Shown in pieces: positions 49,234 through 58,306 of a stretch of 64,000 bases of DNA (the stretch's first letter is position 1; every line of letters starts with the position of its first letter). Position numbers and translations under genes: made by a program. The notes beneath the pieces are model-generated. The model ran no database searches. It had not been told where the DNA came from and saw only the letters and a program-made list of their open reading frames with translations. This DNA is from Radicibacter daui (lineage in GTDB: Bacteria > Pseudomonadota > Alphaproteobacteria > Radicibacterales > Radicibacteraceae). The stretch lies in the NCBI GenBank assembly GCA_030657355.1, contig CP131056.1, positions 1,756,501-1,820,500 of the forward strand. Reading direction: 5' to 3'.

Positions 49234-51179
49234 TCGCGCGCCAGCGCCTCCACAGGGTCCAGCCGCGCCGCGCTGCGGGCAGGCAGGAAACCGAAAATCA
49301 CGCCGATCAGGGTCGAGCAGGCAAAGGCCGCGACGATCGAAGTGGTCGAATAGGTAAGATTCACGTCGGTGCTGAAATGGGTGAGAATGAAACCGAGCCC
49401 GAAGGCGGCCATCACTCCCAGAAACCCGCCGATGAAACACACCAGCACCGCCTCGATGAGGAACTGGCGCAGGATGTCGTTCTGCCGGGCACCCACGGCC
49501 ATGCGCACGCCGATCTCGCGGGTACGCTCCGTCACCGAGACGAGCATGATGTTCATGACGCCGATACCGCCGACGACCAGCGAGATGAGCGCGATTGCCG
49601 AAATGAGCAGGGTCAGGGTTTCGGTCGTCTTCTGGATGGTCTGACGGATGGTGTCCGTGTTCATCGTGAAGAAGTCCTTGGTGCCGTGCTGGCGCTCCAG
49701 CGCGGCGATGATCTGCTGCTCGGCAACGGCGGTATCGTAATTGTCCGCCACGCGCACGGTGATGCTCTGCAAGTTGGTCTGCCCGAGGATGCGGCTCATC
49801 GCCGTGGTGTAGGGCAGCCAGACATTCAACTCGTCGCTGTTGCCGAAGGGGGAGGCCTTGGGGGCCGTCACGCCGATGATGCGCACCGGCACATCGCCGA
49901 CAAAGAACACCTGCCCCAGCGGATCATCCCCGTTGGGGAACATTTTCTGGCGGGTGTTGTCGTCGATGACGGCGACCTGCGCCCGGCGGCTGATGCTGCC
50001 GGCGTCGAAAGAAACACCGTTCGCCATCTCATAGCCGCGCACGCGGAAGAACTGGTCCCCCACGCCGCGTACCGTGGCGGAGAGCTCAAGGTTGCGGTAG
50101 CGCAGGATCTTGCCGGAGGCGGAAACGCCGGGCGTCACACTGTCGGCATAGGTTTCCCTGGCCAGCAGGTCGGCATCGCGGGGCACCAGCGTGAGGATGC
50201 TGGAGGATTTGCGGTCACCGAAATCCTTGCCGGGATAGATGTCGATCGTATTGGTGCCGATGGAGTTGATGTTCTCCAGGATCTGCGCGCTCGATCCCTG
50301 GCCGAGCGCCACTACCGAGACCACCGAGGCGATGCCGATGATGATGCCGAGCATGGTAAGGAAGGTGCGCAGGCGATGGGCCGCCATGGCGACGAGCGCC
50401 ATGCTGAAGGCCTCGCCAAAACGGCCGAGCGCGGCGCGCCAGCTGGAGCGGGCGTGATCGGCCAGCGGCGGGGCAATGCTTTCTTCCTGCGGCTTGCGCC
50501 GTGTGTCGGCAATGATGCGGCCGTCGCTGATCTCGATGATGCGCTCGGCATGGTCGGCCACCTTGGCATCGTGGGTCACGATGATGATGGTGTGGCCGGC
50601 CTGATGCAGCTCGGAGAGCAGCTTCAGCATCTCCTCGCCGCTGGTGCTGTCGAGCGCACCGGTCGGCTCGTCGGCCAGGATGATCTGGCCGCCATTCATC
50701 AGCGCACGCGCCACGCTGACGCGTTGCTGCTGGCCGCCGGAAAGCTGCGAGGGTTTGTGATCCAGCCGGTTGCCGAGGCCGAGCCGCTCGAGCAGTGAGG
50801 CGGCGCGGTCCTGCCGGGCGCCCCGGGGGGCGCCGGCATAGATGGCCGGCACTTCCACATTGCCGAGCGCGGTCAGCGTGGAGAGCAGGTGATAACGCTG
50901 GAAGATGAAGCCGAAATATTCGCGCCGGAGGGCGGCGAGTTCATCGGGCTCCAGCCCGTTCGTATCCTGCCCGTTGATGCGATAGGCACCGCTGGTCGGC
51001 CGGTCGAGGCAGCCGAGGATGTTCATCAGCGTCGACTTGCCGGAGCCGGAAGCGCCGATGATGGCGACCATCTCGCCGGAATTGATGGTGAGGTTTACAT
51101 CCTGCAGCACCGCGATGGTGCCTTCGCCGGCGGGGAATTCCCGGCGCAGGTCCTCAAGTTCGATAAGGGGTGTGCTCAT
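49230..51179 (-). CDS. macB: MacB-type ABC transporter, fused ATPase and permease
   Basis: A 649-residue inner-membrane mechanotransmission ABC protein that drives tripartite export. The ATPase half has Walker [10 protein letters not shown] (42-50), signature [15 protein letters not shown] and Walker [14 protein letters not shown]. The permease half has one helix near 275, a large periplasmic domain and three C-terminal helices ([20 protein letters not shown] is the conserved FtsX region). Three bases separate it from macA, and it overlaps the OMF gene. The substrate (macrolide, lipid or peptide) cannot be told. Confidence 0.95.
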   Translation of the reverse strand: MSTPLIELEDLRREFPAGEGTIAVLQDVNLTINSGEMVAIIGASGSGKSTLMNILGCLDRPTSGAYRINGQDTNGLEPDELAALRREYFGFIFQRYHLLSTLTALGNVEVPAIYAGAPRGARQDRAASLLERLGLGNRLDHKPSQLSGGQQQRVSVARALMNGGQIILADEPTGALDSTSGEEMLKLLSELHQAGHTIIIVTHDAKVADHAERIIEISDGRIIADTRRKPQEESIAPPLADHARSSWRAALGRFGEAFSMALVAMAAHRLRTFLTMLGIIIGIASVVSVVALGQGSSAQILENINSIGTNTIDIYPGKDFGDRKSSSILTLVPRDADLLARETYADSVTPGVSASGKILRYRNLELSATVRGVGDQFFRVRGYEMANGVSFDAGSISRRAQVAVIDDNTRQKMFPNGDDPLGQVFFVGDVPVRIIGVTAPKASPFGNSDELNVWLPYTTAMSRILGQTNLQSITVRVADNYDTAVAEQQIIAALERQHGTKDFFTMNTDTIRQTIQKTTETLTLLISAIALISLVVGGIGVMNIMLVSVTERTREIGVRMAVGARQNDILRQFLIEAVLVCFIGGFLGVMAAFGLGFILTHFSTDVNLTYSTTSIVAAFACSTLIGVIFGFLPARSAARLDPVEALARE

Positions 51180-51182
51180 GGC

Positions 51183-52394
51183 TCAGAACCTCATCGGTCC
51201 CATGCGGCGCGGTGCCTGCGAAGCGGAAGCGGCGGCTGTGGTGGTCGTGGTGGTCAGCACCACCTTGTCGCCTTCGGAAAGCCCGTCCTGCACCTCGGCC
51301 GTCACGTTGTTGTTGATGCCGACATGCACCTTCTGCGGCCGGGTGGTGCCATCCGCCTGCAGTACCTCGACGATATAGCTGCCATCCCTGGCCTTGTTGC
51401 GCAGGGCAGAGACGGGAACGGTCAGGGCGTCCTTCGCCTCGTTCAGTACGATGGAAACCTGCGCCGTCATCGAGATGCGCAGCGTGCGGTCAGGGTTATC
51501 GACGTAAAAAACGCCGTTGTAATAGACCGCCTTGCTGTCCTCGGTGATGGTGGTCACGTCGTCGGTGGTCTCGACCGTGTCGGTCACCGGCTTGATGCTG
51601 TCGAGCGTGGCGTAGAAGCGCCGGTCGGGATCGCCAAGGATGGTGAAATAGACCTTCTGGCCCGGTTTTACGCGCACCACGTCGGCCTCGGAGATGGCAG
51701 CTTCTACTTCCATGCGGCTGAGATCGGCCATCTTGGCGATGGTCGGCGCGCTTTGCGCGGCGTTGACCGTCTGGCCTTCCTGCCGGGAGACGGCGATGAT
51801 GGTCCCGGTCATCGGCGCGGTGATCTTGGTGTAGCCGAGATTGACCCGGGCAGTGTCGACTGTGACTTCCGCCTGACGGATCTGCGCATCGAGCGCGGCG
51901 ATATTGGCCTTGGTGACCGCCAGCGTCGCCTCGGCACTTTCAAAATCTTCCCGCGAGGTTGCGTCCTGCGCGCGCATCTGCTTCTGGCGGTTATAGGCCA
52001 GTTCGGCCTGGCGCAGCGTTGCCTGTTCGGCGGCGCGCTGGGCCTTGACGTTATCGAGCGCGGCTTCGGAATCCTTGAGCGTGTTTTCGCGGGTGAGCGG
52101 GTCGATCTCGGCGATGGGGTCGCCTTCCTTCACCTCGTCACCCACCGAGACATCGATATGGGTGATCTGGCCGGAAACCTGGGCACCGACGAGAACCGTC
52201 TTGGAGGCGTTGATGGTGCCGGTTGCCAGCACCGTGTCCTCGATATCGCCGCGGGTGACCGCTGCCGTGGGCGGCGGAGCCACCGGGGTCGGGCGCAGCA
52301 GGGTGAAACCGGCAACACCGGCACCGGCGACGATGACCAGTACGGCCACGATCAGGGCAGGGCGCAGGCGGCGCTTCTTGCGGTTGGGGGTCAA
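51183..52394 (-). CDS. macA: MacA-type periplasmic adaptor (membrane fusion protein)
   Basis: A 403-residue adaptor: a basic N-terminus, one membrane anchor (PALIVAVLVIVAGAGVAGFT), a lipoyl half-motif (GTINASKTVLVGAQVSGQIT), a coiled-coil hairpin (about 100-180), then barrel and MP domains (GYTKITAPMTGTIIAVSRQE). The start is TTG 52394: there is no suitable in-frame ATG, and GGAG lies 6 bases before it. Upstream in-frame codons (to 52601) do not resemble the family. It leads the macA-macB-OMF operon and is divergent from a two-component system. Confidence 0.9.
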   Translation of the reverse strand: MTPNRKKRRLRPALIVAVLVIVAGAGVAGFTLLRPTPVAPPPTAAVTRGDIEDTVLATGTINASKTVLVGAQVSGQITHIDVSVGDEVKEGDPIAEIDPLTRENTLKDSEAALDNVKAQRAAEQATLRQAELAYNRQKQMRAQDATSREDFESAEATLAVTKANIAALDAQIRQAEVTVDTARVNLGYTKITAPMTGTIIAVSRQEGQTVNAAQSAPTIAKMADLSRMEVEAAISEADVVRVKPGQKVYFTILGDPDRRFYATLDSIKPVTDTVETTDDVTTITEDSKAVYYNGVFYVDNPDRTLRISMTAQVSIVLNEAKDALTVPVSALRNKARDGSYIVEVLQADGTTRPQKVHVGINNNVTAEVQDGLSEGDKVVLTTTTTTAAASASQAPRRMGPMRF

Positions 52395-52518
52395 GGCTAA
52401 CTCCAGGGCTTCTTCATCTCGTCGCCGGATTTGGCGGGGCCGGCTCGTTGGACAGCAGTGTTGACCCGAATATAGGAAGGCGGGCGTGGCATGTGGGTGA
52501 AGGCTGCGAAAGCAAAAC

Positions 52519-52534
52519 GTAAAGATTGCGTAAA
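52519..52534. promoter_or_regulatory. CpxR-like box between macA and the response regulator
   Basis: GTAAA-GATTGC-GTAAA: two direct GTAAA repeats whose starts are 11 bases apart, matching the CpxR target pattern GTAAA-N(4-8)-GTAAA. A related TGCGTAAG lies at 52603. The divergent regulator downstream is CpxR-like. Confidence 0.5.
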
Positions 52535-52681
52535 TTCGCGGATTTCCTGCCTTGAGACAGGTGCCAAGGCTAAAATCCCGGCGTATGGAAATTGCCAGCA
52601 ACTGCGTAAGCGCGGTGGCCGGCGTACCGTTGCGCCTTAAGCTGCCGCGATTGATTTTGACGAGGCCGGAGACCGGATCAG

Positions 52682-53374
52682 GTGCAGATCCTGCTGATCG
52701 ACGACGATGCCGAACTGGGCGCCATGCTGCGTGAATATATGGCCGGCGAGGGTTTTGACCTCACCATGGTCCATAATGGCGAAGCAGGCGTCGAGGCTGC
52801 CCTGTCGGGCAATTATTCGGCAGCCATTCTGGACATCATGATGCCCCGCATGGGCGGCATCGAGGTGCTGCGCCGTATCCGGCAGGAAAGCGCGCTTCCT
52901 GTCATCATGCTGACGGCCAAGGGCGATGACATCGACCGTGTCATCGGCCTTGAGATGGGGGCGGATGATTATGTGCCCAAACCCTGTTACCCGCGCGAGC
53001 TGGTGGCAAGGCTGCGGGCCGTGCTGCGGCGCAGCCAGGCGGCCCCGGTCGCCGGCAGCGAGCGGCAGGGGGAGGAACTCAGCAGCGGGCCCATTGCACT
53101 CAGCCCGGCCCAGCGCCGGGTCACCTGCGCTGGCCAGCCGCTCGATCTCACCGCGTCGGAATTCAATCTCCTGGAGATGCTGCTGAGGGCCGGCGACCGG
53201 GTCGTCACCAAGGATGAGATGTCCATCCAGGTGCTGGGCCGGCCGCGTGAGGCCTATGACCGCAGCATCGATGTGCATGTGAGCAATCTGAGACAGAAAC
53301 TTCACGCCGCGACCAGCGACGAGCGCTGGATCGAGACCGTCCGCGGCGTGGGTTACAGGATAAGGCAGGTTTGA
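52682..53374 (+). CDS. OmpR/CpxR-like response regulator
   Basis: A 230-residue DNA-binding regulator. The receiver has phospho-acceptor Asp51 (AAILDIMMPRMGG) and ADDYVPKPCYPRELVARLRA; the winged helix has LDLTASEFNLLEMLLRAGDR and DVHVSNLRQKL. The KPCYPRELVARLRAVLRR stretch is CpxR-like. It starts at GTG 52682. Its stop overlaps the possible TTG start of the next gene. It is divergent from the efflux operon, its likely target. Confidence 0.93.
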   Translation: MQILLIDDDAELGAMLREYMAGEGFDLTMVHNGEAGVEAALSGNYSAAILDIMMPRMGGIEVLRRIRQESALPVIMLTAKGDDIDRVIGLEMGADDYVPKPCYPRELVARLRAVLRRSQAAPVAGSERQGEELSSGPIALSPAQRRVTCAGQPLDLTASEFNLLEMLLRAGDRVVTKDEMSIQVLGRPREAYDRSIDVHVSNLRQKLHAATSDERWIETVRGVGYRIRQV

Positions 53375-53376
53375 AA

Positions 53377-53916
53377 ATGCGGCCCTGGCTCTTCTGGAAG
53401 ATCCTGATCGGCAGCTGGATGGTGTTCTTCGCCTCCGTCGAGGCCCTCTGGCTGGTCATTACCCTTTTTGCCACGCCGCCGATGCCCCCCGGCATGCGCA
53501 GCGCCGAGCAGATCGCGCCGGTGATGCTGGCCAGCGCAGCGGCGGCAGTGCGTGAAGGCGGCCTCGACCAGCTGAACGGGCTGATGCGCAGCTGGCCGCA
53601 GGAGCTGCGCAGCAGCCTTTCTGTCAGCCTTGGCGGCGAGCGGGCCTTGCCGGCTCCTGGTCCCGCCGGCGACCATGATGCCACCGAGATCGTCTCAACG
53701 CCGGAAGGCACCACCTGGCGCCTGACCTACCGGCCGCTTGCCGATATGCCGCCGGCGCCGCCGGGATTGCCGGGCGTGCCGCTCCCCGTGCTGGCCCTCG
53801 GTTTTGCCGGTGCCACGCTCTTCTGCGCGGCGCTGGGCTGGTATCTGCGCCGGGCCTCCCGCTTCCTGCGGGAAAACCTCTCCGGCTACGATCTCGCCGG
53901 GCTGTCGCTGCGCTGA
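53377..53916 (+). CDS. Kinase-less membrane sensor, truncated relative of the adjacent histidine kinase
   Basis: A 179-residue protein with two membrane segments (about 7-33 and 136-156) around a periplasmic loop of about 100 residues. The first 32 residues match the next kinase at 19 positions (both have LFWKILIG and VE-x-LWL), and the loop also aligns (AP-x5-ASAA, GG, WP). It ends shortly after the second helix (WYLRRASRFLRENLSG) with no HAMP, HisKA or ATPase domain. Stop and spacing look natural, and the next gene has its own strong ribosome site. ATG 53377 was chosen; TTG 53371 overlaps the regulator stop. Confidence 0.8.
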   Translation: MRPWLFWKILIGSWMVFFASVEALWLVITLFATPPMPPGMRSAEQIAPVMLASAAAAVREGGLDQLNGLMRSWPQELRSSLSVSLGGERALPAPGPAGDHDATEIVSTPEGTTWRLTYRPLADMPPAPPGLPGVPLPVLALGFAGATLFCAALGWYLRRASRFLRENLSGYDLAGLSLR

Positions 53917-53930
53917 AGGAGGGCCGGGCC

Positions 53931-55286
53931 ATGATGCGCCGCCGCCTGTTCTGGAAGATTCTGATCGGCTTCTGGGCGACCATCTTCCTGATGGTGGAGA
54001 CGCTGTGGCTGCTGATTGCGCTTTATGGCGCGCCGCGGCGCCCCGAGCTGATGTTTGCGCGCCGCACGGCGCCGGCACTTGTGGCCTCTGCTGCCGATGC
54101 GCTGGAGACTGGCGGACAGGCCCGCCTTGCTACCCTGCTGGCCAAATGGCCGGAGGAGCAGCGGGACTTTCTCGTCACAAACCCGGCAACCGGCCCGGCC
54201 ATACCCGACAGCCCCATCGAGACCCCCGAGGTGCCGGGGCAGGATACCGAACTGGCCGAAGGCACCTCCCTGACACTGGCGCAGCAACGCGTGGTGGCGG
54301 CTGATGGCTCGGCCTGGGAGGTTGCCTACCGCTACGTCCAGCGCCCGCGCCGCCACCCGGGGCCACTCGAAATCCCGCATGAGATCGTCATTCTCGGCGC
54401 CGTTGCCGGCCTGATCTTCAGCTCGGTGCTGGCCTGGTACCTGACGCGGCCAATCAACCGCCTGCGGCGCGGGTTCGAGCGGTTTGCGCAAGGCGAGCTG
54501 AAGGTGCGCCTGCAGCCCGAGATGGGTCGGCGGCGGGACGAGATTGCCGACCTTGCCCGCGATTTCGATGCGATGGCGGGCCGCATCCAGCAGCTGATGG
54601 CCGCGCGCGACCAGTTGCTGCATGACGTAAGCCACGAACTGCGCTCCCCGCTCGCCCGGCTGCACATGGCCGTCGGCCTTGCCCGGCAGGACCCGCGCAA
54701 GATGGATGTCTCCCTTGGCCGCATCGAGATGGAGGCGCGCCGCCTTGACGAGATGGTGGGCGAGCTCTTGACGCTGTCACGCGTGGAAAGCGGCGCGCCC
54801 AGCCTTGATGGCTATTTCGACCTGCACGGCCTGCTGCGCTCCATTATCGCCGATGCGCGCTATGAGGGGCAGGCGGCAACGGTGGCCGTGAGCACCAACA
54901 TCGCCGAGGATGAAGAGGCCGAACCCGGCCCGACGATCAAGGGCAGCCCCGACCTGATGCGGCGGGCGCTGGAAAACATCGTGCGCAATGCCCTGCGTTT
55001 TTCCCCCGCCGGCAAGGCGGTGGAGGTGCGGGTGAGCGGCAATGCGGTGACCGGCCAGCAGGTGGTGCGGGTGGTGGATGAAGGGCCGGGCGTGCCGGAA
55101 GAGGCGCTTGCCACCATGTTCGACCCGTTTGTGCGGGTTGCCGGTGCGGCGCCGGGGCCGGGTTTCGGGCTCGGGCTGGCGATTGCTCGCCGCACGGTGG
55201 ATGCCCATGGCGGCACGGTGGTAGCTGCCAACAGGCCGCAGGGCGGCCTTGAGGTAACAGTCACCCTGCCTTCCGCCGCGAGCTGA
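53931..55286 (+). CDS. CpxA-like sensor histidine kinase
   Basis: A 451-residue inner-membrane kinase: membrane helix (about 6-33), a periplasmic loop of about 115 residues, a second helix (IVILGAVAGLIFSSVLAWYL), HAMP, HisKA with LLHDVSHELRSPLARLHMAV, and HATPase (NIVRNALRFSP, DEGPGVPEE, GFGLGLAIARRTV). It presumably phosphorylates the regulator encoded two genes upstream. ATG 53931 (a second ATG follows directly) has the strong ribosome site GAAGGAGGG. The upstream gene is its kinase-less relative. Confidence 0.94.
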   Translation: MMRRRLFWKILIGFWATIFLMVETLWLLIALYGAPRRPELMFARRTAPALVASAADALETGGQARLATLLAKWPEEQRDFLVTNPATGPAIPDSPIETPEVPGQDTELAEGTSLTLAQQRVVAADGSAWEVAYRYVQRPRRHPGPLEIPHEIVILGAVAGLIFSSVLAWYLTRPINRLRRGFERFAQGELKVRLQPEMGRRRDEIADLARDFDAMAGRIQQLMAARDQLLHDVSHELRSPLARLHMAVGLARQDPRKMDVSLGRIEMEARRLDEMVGELLTLSRVESGAPSLDGYFDLHGLLRSIIADARYEGQAATVAVSTNIAEDEEAEPGPTIKGSPDLMRRALENIVRNALRFSPAGKAVEVRVSGNAVTGQQVVRVVDEGPGVPEEALATMFDPFVRVAGAAPGPGFGLGLAIARRTVDAHGGTVVAANRPQGGLEVTVTLPSAAS

Positions 55287-55303
55287 GGCGACGGAAGGCA
55301 GGG
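55264..55303 (+). terminator. Hairpin at the end of the sensor kinase gene
   Basis: CCCTGCCTTCCG (55264-55275) and CGGAAGGCAGGG (55292-55303) form a perfect 12-bp stem that overlaps the stop codon region. No long T run follows. Confidence 0.5.
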
Positions 55304-55311
55304 GATAGCCT

Positions 55312-56004
55312 TTAAAGGGTGATGCTGCCCATCGGGGCGATATTGATCATCTCCCCCTTCTTGAGCCCTGCCTTGAACGCGGCGGGCGTGCCGGTCAGCA
55401 GCGGGAAGGTGCCGTGGTGAATCGGCAGCACCTTCTTGAAGTCGAAGAAGCGGTTGCAAGCCAGCGCCGCGCTCTCGGCGCCCATGGTGAAGCGGTCGCC
55501 GATGGGCACGAAGGCGATGTCGGGCTTGTGCAGCTCGTTGATGAGTGCCATGTCGCCGAAAATCTCGGTATCGCCCATATGGTAGATCGCATGGCTGGCC
55601 CACTTCACCACCATGCCGGCGGCTTCGCCGAGATAGGTGTTGGAGCCGTCGCCATTATCCCAGGACGAGCTGTGGAAGGCGTTGGTCATCGACACTTTTG
55701 CAAAGCCGAGATCGACGGTGCCGCCCTTGTTCATCGGCTGCAGGTTTTTCGCGCCCTTGGAGGCGAGGAACATGGCGAGTTCGAAATTGGAGCAGACCAC
55801 CGGCTGGTCGCGCTCGATGATGCCGGCGGCATCGGCGATGTGGTCGTTGTGGCCGTGCGTCAGCACCAGCGCATCGACCTTGGGCAGGTTGTCGAGCGTC
55901 TCCAGCGAGCAGGCCGGGTTATGGATCAGGAACGGGTCGAACAGGACATGCTTGCCTTCATGCTCGAGGCCGATGGTCGCATGGCCGTACCAGGTGATCT
56001 TCAT
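55312..56004 (-). CDS. UPF0173 metal-dependent hydrolase (metallo-beta-lactamase fold)
   Basis: A 230-residue cytosolic MBL-fold protein: MKITWYGHATIGLEHEGKHV, the metal motif THGHNDHIADA, HMGDTEIFGDMALI and a final HHGTFPLLTG. It matches UPF0173 in length and motifs. The physiological substrate of this family is unknown. It is convergent with the sensor kinase gene. Confidence 0.93.
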   Translation of the reverse strand: MKITWYGHATIGLEHEGKHVLFDPFLIHNPACSLETLDNLPKVDALVLTHGHNDHIADAAGIIERDQPVVCSNFELAMFLASKGAKNLQPMNKGGTVDLGFAKVSMTNAFHSSSWDNGDGSNTYLGEAAGMVVKWASHAIYHMGDTEIFGDMALINELHKPDIAFVPIGDRFTMGAESAALACNRFFDFKKVLPIHHGTFPLLTGTPAAFKAGLKKGEMINIAPMGSITL

Positions 56005-56157
56005 GACGGGTCCTTAATCAGGAAGGAGCGCTGCGAGCGCAAAAAGAGGGAGAGCGGCCGGCTTGCCGGCGCCTCATGGCAACATCTAGGGCGCCCGGGG
56101 CGATATGTCACCGCCCCGGAGCCCTAATTCTGCCGGGAATTTTGACGCGGGCGGCGT

Positions 56158-56721
56158 TCAGGCGCCTGGCGCCAGCTCCAGAATCCACAAGCTGGTGGCG
56201 CCGTATTTGCGCCGGTCGACCAGCTTCCAGCCGATGCCCGACAGCGACAGGGTCTCGTCGCTCGCCATTTCGCACAAGGCAACGGCGGCAGGCGCCGCCC
56301 AGCCCTGGCGGGCAAGGGCGGGCAGGGCCGCCTCGACAAGGCCCTTGTGGTAGGGCGGGTCGAGAAACAGAAGATCGGCCGGCTGGCTCGCTACCGGCGG
56401 CTCGGCGGCGCTGGCGCGGATGAAGCTGCAACGCTCCGCCAGCCCCAGCGTTTCGGCGTTACGGCGGGCAAGCGCGAGCGAGGGGGCGGCGATATCCATC
56501 AGCGTTGCGTGGGAAGCGCCACGCGACAGCGCCTCCAGCGCCAGCGCGCCGGAGCCGCAGAAGGCATCGAGCACCCGCACCTCATGCAGGCCGGGCGACC
56601 AGTTCGCATGGGCGATGAGGTTAAAGAGCGTCTCGCGAACCCGGTCCGTGGTCGGACGGATATCCTTGCCTTCCGGGGCTTCGAGCGCCCGGCCGCGATG
56701 CGTGCCGCCGACAATGCGCAT
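56158..56721 (-). CDS. rsmD: 16S rRNA (guanine-966-N2)-methyltransferase
   Basis: A 187-residue SAM-dependent RNA methyltransferase: MRIVGGTHRGRALEAPEGKD, IRPTTDRVRETLFN, motif I LDAFCGSGALALEALSRGA and the catalytic LFLDPPYHKG. It modifies the small-subunit rRNA. ATG 56721 is family-like, and the gene lies 4 bases after the pseudouridine synthase gene, forming an operon. Confidence 0.95.
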   Translation of the reverse strand: MRIVGGTHRGRALEAPEGKDIRPTTDRVRETLFNLIAHANWSPGLHEVRVLDAFCGSGALALEALSRGASHATLMDIAAPSLALARRNAETLGLAERCSFIRASAAEPPVASQPADLLFLDPPYHKGLVEAALPALARQGWAAPAAVALCEMASDETLSLSGIGWKLVDRRKYGATSLWILELAPGA

Positions 56722-56725
56722 GAGC

Positions 56726-57631
56726 CTAGAGCCCCAGCGCCTTGCCGAACTGGTCACGCACCACGCGCTGCGGCACCTCTTCGACCTCCATGCGCTCCAG
56801 CTTGCCGAGCTGGATGGGGCCGTAGGCGACGCGGATCAGGCGGTTGACCCTGAGGCCGATGCTTTCCAGCACACGACGCACCTCGCGATTCTTGCCTTCG
56901 CGGATGCCGATGGTGAGCCACAGATTGTGGCCCGAGCTCTGCTCGAGATCGAGTTGGGCTTCCATCGGGCCATAACGTACGCCATCGACGACGACACCCT
57001 TGGCAAGCGACGCCAGCTTTGCCGCATCGGCATAACCATGGGCGCGCACCCGATAACGGCGATTGAGGCCCGTAGAGGGATGTTCGAGGAAGCGCTTGAG
57101 CGCACCATCATTGGTGAGCAGCAAAAGCCCCTCGGAGTTGAGGTCCAGCCGACCGACAGCCATAAGGCGCGGCAGGTGCGGCGGCAGATGGTCGAAGATG
57201 GTCGGGCGGCCTTCAGGGTCGCGGGTCGTGGTCACGAGGCCCATGGCCTTGTGCAGGCGGAACAGGCGCGGCGGCTGGATATCCGGCAATGGTTTGCCAT
57301 CAACCTCGATCACGTCGGCGGGGGTGACGGTCTGGGCCGGGGTGGTCAGCACCTTGCCGTTCAGCACCACCCGGCCTTCGGCGATCCAGCGCTCCGCATC
57401 GCGGCGCGAGCAGACGCCCGCGCGTGACAGGCGCTTGGCGATCCGCTCGGGTTCACCTTCGGCCTTCGGTTTGGCCAGTGTGGCAGGCACAGGGGTGCCG
57501 CCAGCGACCGCCTTGCGTATCGGGCGAGAGTTGGGGCGCGGGGCCGGGGCGTCGGCCTTGGCAGCCGGCTTGCGAGCGCCAGCGGCGCCGGCAGGGCGGC
57601 GAGGCGGTTTCTTGTTGTCGGAGGTGGTCAT
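56726..57631 (-). CDS. rluB: Ribosomal large-subunit pseudouridine synthase (RluB-like)
   Basis: A 301-residue RsuA-family enzyme that isomerises uridine in rRNA. A basic, alanine-rich N-terminus (about 1-60) precedes an S4 domain (RIAKRLSRAGVCSRRDAERW) and the catalytic core with the aspartate in VGRLDLNSEGLLLLTNDGAL, then GKNREVRRVLESIGLRVNRL. ATG 57631 (MTTSDNKKPPRR) was chosen over a longer non-conserved extension. RluB is preferred over RluE/F by order with rsmD, but the exact target base is inferred. Confidence 0.9.
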   Translation of the reverse strand: MTTSDNKKPPRRPAGAAGARKPAAKADAPAPRPNSRPIRKAVAGGTPVPATLAKPKAEGEPERIAKRLSRAGVCSRRDAERWIAEGRVVLNGKVLTTPAQTVTPADVIEVDGKPLPDIQPPRLFRLHKAMGLVTTTRDPEGRPTIFDHLPPHLPRLMAVGRLDLNSEGLLLLTNDGALKRFLEHPSTGLNRRYRVRAHGYADAAKLASLAKGVVVDGVRYGPMEAQLDLEQSSGHNLWLTIGIREGKNREVRRVLESIGLRVNRLIRVAYGPIQLGKLERMEVEEVPQRVVRDQFGKALGL

Positions 57632-57760
57632 GGCCGGAAAATAGTCCGCCCCCTCGTGCGCGGCAAGCGACGCGAGGGGGCGAACCGCCATCCGGTGTCG
57701 CTATCGGGCAGGATGGGGCCTTCTAGCCACGCCGGACAGGTCTTGCAAGTCACGCAGCGT

Positions 57761-58237
57761 TCAGGCCGGCGGCAGCATCTGGATGCCGTAGCGGGCGCCG
57801 GCGGCGACGAGGCGCGGCACATCCGGCGGGCTCATCGGCGGGAAGATTGCGGCATCCGTTACCGGATCGCCCGCCTCGGCGAAGAATTTCTCATGCAGGC
57901 CGCCGGGCAGGTTGATGATCAGCATGCGGGCAGGCTTGAGGCCGGCATTGCGGAAAGCATGCGGCACGCTGCGCGGCACGTGATGGAACGCACCCGGGCC
58001 GCTGATGGTCACTTTGCCGCCGATCATGAATTCATATTCGCCTTCCAGCACATAAAAGGCTTCTTCATCGTCGCGCTGGAGGTGGGGCGGGGTGCCCTGG
58101 CCTGGCGCGGTGGTGACGTCCACGAGGGAAAAGGCGCCGCCGGTTTCTGCACCGGTGGCGCGGAAGGTCACGAGCGTTCCCAGCAGATGGACGGTGTTGC
58201 CGGGTGTCGGGTCAAGGGGTGCGACAGCGTTCATCAT
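57761..58237 (-). CDS. Cupin-domain protein
   Basis: A 158-residue single-cupin protein: PGQGTPPHLQRDDEEAFYVL (cupin motif 1 with its His and Glu ligands), then GEYEFMIGGK and GAFHHVPRSVPHAFRN (motif 2). Such proteins are metal-dependent dioxygenases, isomerases or small-molecule binders; the substrate is unknown. ATG 58237 has AGGAACAG upstream. It is divergent from a TetR regulator with operator repeats between them. Confidence 0.85.
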   Translation of the reverse strand: MMNAVAPLDPTPGNTVHLLGTLVTFRATGAETGGAFSLVDVTTAPGQGTPPHLQRDDEEAFYVLEGEYEFMIGGKVTISGPGAFHHVPRSVPHAFRNAGLKPARMLIINLPGGLHEKFFAEAGDPVTDAAIFPPMSPPDVPRLVAAGARYGIQMLPPA

Positions 58238-58247
58238 TGGCTGTTCC

Positions 58248-58300
58248 TGTCTCATGATGATATAGTGATCTCGTAATGAGATATTTGTCTCATAAGTGAG
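58248..58300. promoter_or_regulatory. TetR-type operator region, cupin / TetR
   Basis: Inverted repeat ATCTC-N5-GAGAT (58268-58282) lies between two exact copies of TGTCTCAT (58248-58255 and 58286-58293). CTCA-TAAG-TGAG (58289-58300) is a further dyad. The set lies between the two divergent starts, as expected for TetR control of both genes. Confidence 0.6.
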
Positions 58301-58306
58301 GATCGG

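Noticed and set aside
53377-53916. Frameshifted or decayed histidine kinase
   Set aside because: After its stop no frame continues into HAMP or HisKA sequence before the next gene starts 14 bases later with its own ribosome site, so it is better read as a complete short gene.
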